Shown here: one piece after another, positions 1-4,602 of the stretch
Numbering within the stretch: the stretch's first letter is position 1
Layout of the letters: each line of letters starts with the position of its first letter
Origin: Ignavibacteriota bacterium
Lineage (GTDB): Bacteria > Bacteroidota > Ignavibacteria > UBA10030 > UBA6906
Direction: 5' to 3'
Assembly: GCA_016209805.1 (NCBI GenBank)
Contig: JACQVJ010000020.1
Span: 1-5,536, forward strand
DNA length: 5,536 bases
Notes under the pieces: generated by a model
The model's database searches: none
The model's input: only the letters and a program-made list of their open reading frames with translations
What the model was told of the DNA's origin: nothing
Made by a program: the position numbers and the translations under genes

Positions 1-1
1 C

Positions 2-88
2 ATCAGCTCAATGATCAACATACAAACAGGACGCGTTGAACCGATTCCTGAATGGGTCGTTGAGCACTACAGGCAGTTCACTGAGTGA
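2..88 (+). CDS. Probable 3' end of an upstream gene (partial, C-terminal 28 residues)
   Basis: One plus-strand frame is open from the left edge to a TGA at 86-88; the other two plus frames stop by about base 40. The tail reads ...GRVEPIPEWVVEHYRQFTE, which has the composition of a real soluble C-terminus (Pro, Trp, charged and aromatic residues) rather than a random translation. The G-R-x-x-P-I-P-E-W pattern faintly recalls the end of hotdog-fold acyl-CoA thioesterases, but the stretch is too short to name a family. The gene would end 58 bases before the start of the cytochrome gene on the same strand, so the two could share a transcript. An in-frame ATG at 11 exists, but nothing suggests a separate tiny gene. 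The alternative is that the frame is open by chance. Confidence 0.4.
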   Translation: MSSMINIQTGRVEPIPEWVVEHYRQFTE

Positions 89-137
89 TCCTTTTGTGAT
101 ACTTCGTGCGTATATTCCATCCAGTTGGAACCACTGT

Positions 138-144
138 GAGGTGA
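138..144 (+). promoter_or_regulatory. Shine-Dalgarno that fixes the cytochrome start
   Basis: GAGGTGA lies two bases before the ATG at 147 (five bases from the GAGG core). It is a strong match to the anti-SD and supports starting at 147 rather than at the in-frame ATG at 36. The extra 37 residues from 36 would also place non-membrane sequence ahead of an obvious lipoprotein signal peptide. Confidence 0.75.
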
Positions 145-146
145 GC

Positions 147-686
147 ATGTATCGAAAGTCTTCGCGTCTTATTGTCCCGTTACTTCTATTCGCATCGTTC
201 TCCTGCAAAGATGAGGGCGCAAAGCCGCCAGCTGAGGGGGGATTCGTATCAACCGACGCTCAGTTCTTCAGGATTATTAGTCAGGACCAACCATTCACTT
301 CGTATGTTCTGTTCCCTAACGTCGACTCCGTAACCACTGGAACGCTCAACGGCTCAATAGCACATCAGCCTCTTGTGCGAGTGAGCATGAATACCGTTGC
401 CTTCAATGTCCTTCAGAGCGGTCGCTTGCCGGCAGGGACATCATTTCCGGATGGATCCATTATCTTCAAACAGATTCTTAATGGGAATCAGGTTGTCCTT
501 TATGCTGTGATCCTCAAAGATCGCAACAATCCTCTTTCGGGGAACGGATGGCTCTGGGCCGAGTACCAACCTGACGGGTCCACTGCAATCTCAGTCACGA
601 CCCGGGGGAGTGGGTGCGTCAGCTGCCACTCACGAGAGCAGGGCCCTCAAAACGATTACGTGAGAACGTTCGAGAGGCAGAGATAG
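147..686 (+). CDS. Cytochrome P460-like mono-heme lipoprotein
   Basis: The product is 179 residues. A positively charged N-terminus (YRKSSR) and a hydrophobic core (residues 8-18) lead to S19-C20, a plausible though weak lipobox, so the mature protein should be anchored by a lipidated Cys20. The next residues, K-D-E, resemble the signal that sends Bacteroidota lipoproteins to the cell surface. The C-terminal half contains FPDGSIIFK, a WLWAEY segment and one heme c motif, CVSCH (157-161, bases 615-629). An F-P-x-G-S/T strand pair followed by W, then a late CxxCH, is the pattern I associate with the cytochrome P460 / cytochrome c'-beta fold, and the length fits. Family members oxidise hydroxylamine or bind NO, but many copies have unknown roles, and I cannot tell whether the lysine that cross-links heme in true P460 is present. 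It could be just a generic small c-type cytochrome. No other cytochrome genes are nearby. Confidence 0.72.
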   Translation: MYRKSSRLIVPLLLFASFSCKDEGAKPPAEGGFVSTDAQFFRIISQDQPFTSYVLFPNVDSVTTGTLNGSIAHQPLVRVSMNTVAFNVLQSGRLPAGTSFPDGSIIFKQILNGNQVVLYAVILKDRNNPLSGNGWLWAEYQPDGSTAISVTTRGSGCVSCHSREQGPQNDYVRTFERQR

Positions 687-693
687 CGCGATA

Positions 694-722
694 TTGCTTC
701 TCCTTACTCTTTCCTGTATCTT
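694..722 (+). promoter_or_regulatory. Weak candidate promoter for pyrF
   Basis: TTGCTT (694-699) and TATCTT (717-722) are separated by 17 bases and partly match the sigma-70 -35 and -10 hexamers. This is the best pair I find in the gap before pyrF. It would place the start of transcription near 730, upstream of the palindrome at 753-769. FCB-group promoters often differ from the E. coli consensus, so this is only a candidate. Confidence 0.22.
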
Positions 723-752
723 CTCGAAGAATCGTCTTTGTGCTTCGTGAAT

Positions 753-769
753 GAGATTGGCCCAATCTC
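753..769. promoter_or_regulatory. 17-bp palindrome in the pyrF leader (possible operator)
   Basis: GAGATTGG and CCAATCTC form a perfect 8-bp inverted repeat around one central C, ending 23 bases before the pyrF start codon. The near-zero spacer suits a site for a dimeric DNA-binding protein better than an RNA hairpin, though an RNA form with a larger loop and a 5-bp GAGAT/ATCTC stem is possible. No T-run follows, so it is not a terminator. The regulator and its function are unknown. Confidence 0.35.
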
Positions 770-792
770 CCACTCCCTCGCGCAGATGTGCA

Positions 793-1629
793 ATGTCTTT
801 TTACCAGAAGCTTCGCTCAATCCAACGAAAGAACAACAGCCTTCTCTGCGTCGGTCTCGATCCGGACATCAAGAAGATCCCGAAATTCCTCCTCCAGCAT
901 GGCAATCCTGTATTCGAGTTTAACAAGCGCATCATTGATGCAACACGGGACCTGGTGTGTGCCTACAAAATCAACCTTGCGTTCTATGAAGCATTAGGTG
1001 CGAGCGGTTGGTACACGATCCATCAGACGCTTGCAGCTATACCAAAGGGCATCATCACCATCGGTGATGGAAAGCGCGGCGATATCGGGAACTCGTCTGA
1101 GCTTTATGCGCAAGCACTGATGGATGATCATGGGTTCACTGCCTCCACAGTGAATCCGTACATGGGTCACGATTCGGTAAGCCCGTTTATGAAGAGTAAG
1201 CAGCACGGGGTCTTTGTTCTTGTACTGACATCGAATTCCGGTGCGAAGGATATGCAGTACCTCAAGGTCGGGAGCAGACCGCTGTACGAACACGTAGCTG
1301 CCAAAGTCCGGAAGTGGAATGTGAACCTGAACTGCGGCTTGGTTGTCGGCGCAACCCGCCCAAAAGACTTGGCGCGGGTACGCACACTCGCACCGGAAAT
1401 GCCGTTGCTCATTCCCGGCATAGGCGCACAAGGCGGAGATTTGCAAGCTGCGGTACGGTACGGTTGCGACAAGAGAAGTGAAATGGCCATCATCAACGCA
1501 AGTCGAAGCATTATTTATGCATCCCGGGGTGAGGATTTCGCTTCCGCTGCACGGACCGCCGCCGTTACGTTGCGTGACGAAATCAACGAATATCGCAAGA
1601 CATTTTTCCGCCCGAAACGACAGACATGA
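793..1629 (+). CDS. pyrF: Orotidine 5'-phosphate decarboxylase, PyrF type 2
   Basis: The enzyme decarboxylates OMP to UMP, the last step of de novo pyrimidine synthesis, in the cytoplasm. The 278-residue product carries the whole set of family motifs in order. These are LCVGLDPD with Asp23; AYKIN with Lys59; the catalytic D-x-K-R-G-D block with Asp92, Lys94 and Asp97; TVNPYMGHDSVSPF (119-132); LTSNSGAKDMQ (145-155); GLVVGAT (182-188); the phosphate-binding IPGIGAQGGD (207-216); and NASRSIIYAS with Arg238. The expanded motifs and the length of about 275 residues identify the longer 'type 2' subfamily, not the roughly 230-residue E. coli form. I chose ATG 793 because family members start just before F-Y-x-K-L. 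The in-frame ATG at 751 would add 14 residues encoded by the palindromic leader. Neither start has a good Shine-Dalgarno sequence. The stop overlaps the next gene by four bases. All catalytic residues are present, so it should be active. Confidence 0.96.
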   Translation: MSFYQKLRSIQRKNNSLLCVGLDPDIKKIPKFLLQHGNPVFEFNKRIIDATRDLVCAYKINLAFYEALGASGWYTIHQTLAAIPKGIITIGDGKRGDIGNSSELYAQALMDDHGFTASTVNPYMGHDSVSPFMKSKQHGVFVLVLTSNSGAKDMQYLKVGSRPLYEHVAAKVRKWNVNLNCGLVVGATRPKDLARVRTLAPEMPLLIPGIGAQGGDLQAAVRYGCDKRSEMAIINASRSIIYASRGEDFASAARTAAVTLRDEINEYRKTFFRPKRQT

Positions 1630-3119
1630 GCCTTCCAAACGTTCCCGAACGATTCCTTCGCCACATCTGGCAGCACCAGTTGTTCTCCGCCGATCTCCTG
1701 CGAACTGCTGATGGAAAACAGGTCAACATTATTTCGCCGGGAGTTGTGAACACGGACGGTGGCCCTGACTTTAACGGAGCGAAAATCCGTGTCGGGAACA
1801 TCACATTTCATGGGGATGTGGAGTTGCACAAAAGCGCGTCCGAGTGGAACGCACACAAGCATGATCTCGATCCGCATTACAACCGCGTCATCCTGCATGT
1901 TGTGATGACGGCAGAAGGTGAAGTCCCACCAGCGCGCACACCGAGTCATCGCTCCATCCCGCTTCTTATTCTCCATCCATTTCTCGACGAAACTCTCAGA
2001 GAAACATGGGAGAACACCCTGTTCGAAGAACAGGGTGGCCGCGCAAGCCCGATCAAGTGCTACACGCTGAACGACAGGATCCCGTTGCGGGTTATTGTCC
2101 CGTGGATGGAAAAGCTCGCGCACGAGCGTATCGAGTTGAAGGTGCGTCGCTTTGAAGAGCGGCTGAAGCAACTAATTGATGAGAGCAACCATATTGTCCA
2201 TGAACCTTACCCACGCTACTACGGAAATCCCGACGACATACCCCCTCCAAGGAAGGATTACACGCGCAAGGACTTTGCAAACCGGACGCTCTGGGAACAA
2301 TTGCTTTACGAGGGGATCATGGAAGCACTTGGGTATTCAAAGAACCGGGAGGCGTTTCTCAGACTTGCGCAGTCAATGAGGCTGGCGTCGCTCCGCCAAC
2401 ATCAGCTCGGCGAAACTCATACCATGATGGCTCTTCTTTTCGGCGCAGCCGGGCTCCTACCTTCCGTAAGAACACTGGAAGAAAAGGAGAGTCGTCAATA
2501 CGTCTTGCAGCTGAAAATGATTTGGAACACCATCCGTCCGAACTACAAGGCTCCGATACTTTCGCCGGGCGAATGGTTGTTCTTCCGCCTCAGGCCGAGC
2601 AATTTCCCGACAGCACGACTGGCAGCGATGAGCTTCTTGCTTCCAAAGCTATTTGCGGAGGACAATTTCCGTCGCCTCATCACGATCTTCAAGAATGAAG
2701 GCCTGACAGAGCGCGAACGACTCGACTCATTCCACACGCTCCTCGCTTTTGAGTCGGATGAATTCTGGAAGCATCATTACAGGTTCGGTAATGCCACGCG
2801 CAAAGCTGCGACCTCACTTGGCCATGCACGGATCAACGAAATCGCTTCAAACGTCCTCGTCCCCATTGTGTTGCTATATGCGCGCATCTTTAAGGATCAT
2901 TCAGTACGCATGCATGCCCACAAATTGCTGTCATCACTTGCTGTCAGCCAAAAGAACACCATCAGCAATGTCATCCAGCGTCAGCTCCTGAAAAATAAAT
3001 CATCGATCGACTCAGCACTTCTCCAGCAAGGGGCTATTCAACTCCACAAATTCTATTGTCTCCCGGGAAGATGCGGCGAATGCGAGGTCGGAAAACTCCT
3101 CCACCTGACCAATTCATGA
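1626..3119 (+). CDS. DUF2851 family protein of unknown function
   Basis: The 497-residue product has no signal peptide or membrane segment and is probably cytoplasmic. The N-terminus (FLRHIWQHQLF, 10-20) leads into the family's most conserved block: P38-G39, N42, G46-P47-D48-F49, A52-K53-I54, then G63-D64-V65-E66-L67-H68, W74, H77, H79, D82, Y85 and VILHVV (88-93). The C-terminus has the second hallmark, three cysteines in C-x4-C-x2-C (C478, C483, C486) followed by E-V-G-K-L-L. Both ends match what I recall of DUF2851 proteins of Bacteroidota and relatives; at 497 residues it is somewhat longer than the roughly 420-440 I recall. The middle (about 150-470) looks mostly helical. The function is not established. 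P47-D48 followed 18 residues later by E66-x-H68 suggests, by inference only, a divergent PD-(D/E)xK-type metal site, and the Cys cluster could bind a metal. Its ATG overlaps the pyrF stop (ATGA), so it is probably translated by coupling to pyrF. Confidence 0.85.
   Translation: MSLPNVPERFLRHIWQHQLFSADLLRTADGKQVNIISPGVVNTDGGPDFNGAKIRVGNITFHGDVELHKSASEWNAHKHDLDPHYNRVILHVVMTAEGEVPPARTPSHRSIPLLILHPFLDETLRETWENTLFEEQGGRASPIKCYTLNDRIPLRVIVPWMEKLAHERIELKVRRFEERLKQLIDESNHIVHEPYPRYYGNPDDIPPPRKDYTRKDFANRTLWEQLLYEGIMEALGYSKNREAFLRLAQSMRLASLRQHQLGETHTMMALLFGAAGLLPSVRTLEEKESRQYVLQLKMIWNTIRPNYKAPILSPGEWLFFRLRPSNFPTARLAAMSFLLPKLFAEDNFRRLITIFKNEGLTERERLDSFHTLLAFESDEFWKHHYRFGNATRKAATSLGHARINEIASNVLVPIVLLYARIFKDHSVRMHAHKLLSSLAVSQKNTISNVIQRQLLKNKSSIDSALLQQGAIQLHKFYCLPGRCGECEVGKLLHLTNS
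2015..2037. repeat. Perfect 10-bp inverted repeat inside the DUF2851 gene
   Basis: CACCCTGTTC and GAACAGGGTG are exact reverse complements separated by GAA. They would form a stable stem-loop in the mRNA, within codons for the segment TLFEEQGG. No T-run follows (GGCCGC comes next), so it is not an intrinsic terminator. Confidence 0.6.
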
Positions 3120-3131
3120 TTCACACTCCCC

Positions 3132-3725
3132 TCATGAGGCAGGTGACTGAATCTGCGGATTGATCTTTGCGATCACCATCCCGGCGAGGAAGAAGCCCAC
3201 GGCTGTGTCGAACAGCTCGGCAAGCGTGAATGCACCGCTGAACGCATACCAGTTCCACTGCGGCAAGTTTACCGCCGCAAAGCCAGCAAGACCGATAAAC
3301 TCAATGGCCGTCACTTGATTCCAGAACGAGAGACCCTTCACCTTCATGAGTGCGAGACAGATAAAGAGCGCTGCAAGAATATCGGTGACAAGCTGAGTGA
3401 CAAGAAGGTTCCCCATCGACCCCATCTCGCCGAGGTGAACAGAAGCGAGCATGAAGGGACCTCGCGCCATCTTCTCTTCCGCTTCGTGCCGGGCCGCACT
3501 GGCTTCCTCGGGTGACATTTTCTCCATACCCTGCGGCATGTAAGGAAGAAAGTATACACCCGACTTCGGGGAACCGGCAAGGATCGCTTGTGTAACTGCT
3601 TCCTCATTCGTGAATCCCAACAAGGCATTCTCTGAGAACGGGATGATTGTGTGCGACAATGCCCCCCATACAAAAAACGTCAACCCCCCGAGAACCGCCG
3701 CCATAGCAAGTTTTTTTGCTGACAT
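3132..3725 (-). CDS. Four-helix inner-membrane protein, family not recognised
   Basis: The product has 197 residues. The sequence suggests helix 1 at about 6-28 (containing W20 and S24-H25), a non-membrane region at about 30-105, and helices 2-4 at about 107-127, 136-154 and 164-186. The large loop has a charged stretch (MSPEEASAARHEAEEKMAR, 70-88) likely to be helical, and a G-V-Y-F-L-P-Y-M-P segment (56-64). An N-terminal helix with a W-x3-S-H motif followed by a large outer loop is a pattern I vaguely recall in uncharacterised membrane proteins, but I cannot name the family or a function. The start at 3725 is set by AAGGAG six bases upstream; the frame stays open further upstream into repeat sequence, which I exclude. 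The gene converges on the DUF2851 gene with 12 bases between stops and lies 211 bases downstream of the beta-barrel gene on the same strand. It could have its own promoter in that gap. Confidence 0.8.
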   Translation of the reverse strand: MSAKKLAMAAVLGGLTFFVWGALSHTIIPFSENALLGFTNEEAVTQAILAGSPKSGVYFLPYMPQGMEKMSPEEASAARHEAEEKMARGPFMLASVHLGEMGSMGNLLVTQLVTDILAALFICLALMKVKGLSFWNQVTAIEFIGLAGFAAVNLPQWNWYAFSGAFTLAELFDTAVGFFLAGMVIAKINPQIQSPAS

Positions 3726-3731
3726 GGTTTT

Positions 3732-3737
3732 CTCCTT
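3732..3737 (-). promoter_or_regulatory. Shine-Dalgarno that fixes the membrane-protein start
   Basis: On the minus strand AAGGAG lies six bases before the ATG at 3725. It decides the start in favour of MSAKK and against in-frame starts further upstream as far as 3842, which lie in or near the repeat elements and have no such site. Confidence 0.8.
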
Positions 3738-3793
3738 AACTGGTTGTGGGTTGGTTTGATGCATGACCCGGAATGCCTTTGCTCGGTACCACA

Positions 3794-3845
3794 TTGAAAA
3801 AGATTTTTCACAGTCCTTGCGAGGCGCTTTTAGCCGAAGCAATCT
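3794..3845 (+). repeat. Dispersed-repeat-like element, left copy
   Basis: In order, the element contains TTGAAAAA (3794-3801), GTCCTTGCGAG (3813-3823), a variable 11-base core and CGAAGCAATCT (3835-3845). The same blocks occur in the same order in the right copy (3873-3929) on the other strand: the terminal 11-mer is identical and the inner 11-mer has one mismatch. A GTCATTGCGAG ... CGAAGCAATCT layout resembles a dispersed intergenic repeat I recall from many bacterial genomes. The left end also contains a small TGAAAAA/TTTTTCA inverted repeat with a two-base loop (3795-3810). Confidence 0.6.
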
Positions 3846-3882
3846 CTCTTTTCAACATTGATTCGGTGGTTCAGATTGCTTC

Positions 3883-3899
3883 GTCCGCCAGCGGCGGAC
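3883..3899. repeat. GC-rich hairpin in the core of the right repeat copy
   Basis: GTCCGCC and GGCGGAC form a perfect 7-bp stem with an AGC (or GCT) loop. For transcripts of the upstream minus-strand beta-barrel gene it lies about 40 bases past the stop codon, but no U-tract follows (GAAGCAATCT). It is more likely a 3'-end-stabilising or pausing hairpin than an intrinsic terminator. Confidence 0.5.
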
Positions 3900-3926
3900 T
3901 CGCAATGACAAGCCGCTGGGGTTTTT
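3888..3926 (+). terminator. Weak plus-strand terminator-like structure
   Basis: CCAGCGGC (3888-3895) and GCCGCTGG (3912-3919) are exact reverse complements with a 16-base loop, followed by GG and five T's (3922-3926). In the plus direction this has the shape of an intrinsic terminator with a short T-run. It overlaps, and cannot coexist with, the 3883-3899 hairpin. No plus-strand gene lies immediately upstream, so it could only block antisense transcription into the beta-barrel gene, or be a by-product of the repeat. Confidence 0.25.
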
Positions 3927-3936
3927 CAACAACCTG

Positions 3937-4554
3937 TTAGAACGTCACTCCGAGCGTGACGGGAACATACGTGCTTGTTGCCCCATCCGTGAAGATCCAG
4001 GTGTACTTCAGTTCGAGGTAGATCGTTATGATGGCGAGCTTCAGATCCGCACCGGCGCCAAGATTGGCTGAGAACTTTGTCTGTGATCCTCCGCCGGGAA
4101 ATGTCGCGGGTTGAAAACCCGGATACGACACAGTGAGATCGGTGAAACTTATCCTTGCCATCCCCAATCCTCCGGTTGCGTATGGTGATAGCAACGGAGT
4201 GGGGAGGCCGACTTTCCCATTTACGCCGATAGACAGAATGTTGATCCTTCCACCGTCCAACCCAAAACTCCCGGCAACGGTTCCGGGGTTGACACTTGCG
4301 ACGTAGTTCTTCGTCTTCGTATCGTCGAGGGAAAACGTGATGTAGTCGCCGTTGATACGAACATCAACGATGGGGATGACGCCAATATCCAGATGGACAC
4401 CTCCGCCGTACCCGATATTGTAGGCATCCTTCAGGGGCCCATCGACATTAATGCTCGCCCCATTAAGATGCAGTCCGAAACTGATCGGACCCGCAGCATT
4501 CGCATGTGAAGCAAGCGCAACGACAAACATTACCGCCAAGAGAGCACGTTTCAT
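3937..4554 (-). CDS. Small outer-membrane beta-barrel protein
   Basis: The 205-residue product begins with a clear Sec signal peptide (MKRALLAVMFVVALASHANA, probable cleavage after Ala20). The mature part alternates polar and hydrophobic residues in Gly-rich strands: GLHLNGASINV, GGGVHLDIGV, VDVRINGDYITFSL, INILSIGVNGKVGL, YATGGLGMARISF, FSANLGAGADLKLAIITIYLE and YVPVTLGVTF. It ends in Phe, the usual outer-membrane insertion signal. Size and strand count suggest an 8-strand barrel of the 'outer membrane beta-barrel' (OmpX/OmpW/OmpA-barrel-like) type; I see no OmpA peptidoglycan-binding domain. Ligand and role are unknown, and such proteins are often structural or adhesive. GGAGGA four bases before the ATG confirms the start. 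The gene follows the BamA-like gene by 48 bases with no visible terminator, so they are probably co-transcribed. It ends exactly where the right repeat copy begins. Confidence 0.82.
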   Translation of the reverse strand: MKRALLAVMFVVALASHANAAGPISFGLHLNGASINVDGPLKDAYNIGYGGGVHLDIGVIPIVDVRINGDYITFSLDDTKTKNYVASVNPGTVAGSFGLDGGRINILSIGVNGKVGLPTPLLSPYATGGLGMARISFTDLTVSYPGFQPATFPGGGSQTKFSANLGAGADLKLAIITIYLELKYTWIFTDGATSTYVPVTLGVTF

Positions 4555-4602
4555 GAGATCCTCCGTGTGCTTGTGAGATGATGGGAGATTTTAAGAGAAC
4601 GA

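Larger units (their letters stand above)
3873..3929 (-). repeat. Dispersed-repeat-like element, right copy (inverted)
   Basis: Read on the plus strand, the blocks are AGATTGCTTCG (3873-3883), CTCGCAATGAC (3899-3909) and TTTTTCAA (3922-3929), the reverse complements of those in the left copy at nearly the same spacing. The core differs: here it is a GC-rich palindrome, in the left copy an AT-richer non-palindromic stretch. The 3' boundary abuts the stop codon of the beta-barrel gene (TAA at 3939-3937). The pair is separated by 27 bases (3846-3872). Confidence 0.6.

Noticed and set aside
36..146. Upstream extension of the cytochrome gene to the ATG at 36
   Set aside because: The extra 37 residues precede a clear lipoprotein signal and overlap the probable end of the previous gene; the strong Shine-Dalgarno at 138-144 points to ATG 147.
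615..629. Possible multiheme cytochrome
   Set aside because: Only one CxxCH motif is present in the 179 residues.
751..792. Earlier pyrF start at ATG 751
   Set aside because: It adds 14 residues not expected for the family, encoded by the palindrome, and has no ribosome binding site; ATG 793 matches the usual N-terminus.
1053..1069. CATCACC/GGTGATG inverted repeat inside pyrF
   Set aside because: It is only 7 bp and lies over the codons just before and at the start of the catalytic D-x-K-R-G-D block, where the protein sequence constrains the bases; chance is the simpler explanation.
994..2171. Long minus-strand open frames (994-1638 and 1515-2171) antisense to pyrF and DUF2851
   Set aside because: Their translations are rich in Cys, Arg and His and show no domain pattern, while the plus strand over the same bases encodes well-conserved proteins.
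3130..3139. Perfect 10-bp palindrome CCTCATGAGG between the convergent genes
   Set aside because: It has no loop, so it cannot form a useful hairpin, no T-run follows, and it overlaps the last codons of the membrane-protein gene; too short to call a terminator or a site.
3726..3842. N-terminal extension of the membrane protein up to 3842
   Set aside because: The extension would be translated partly from the repeat element, and the AAGGAG at 3732-3737 directly serves the ATG at 3725.
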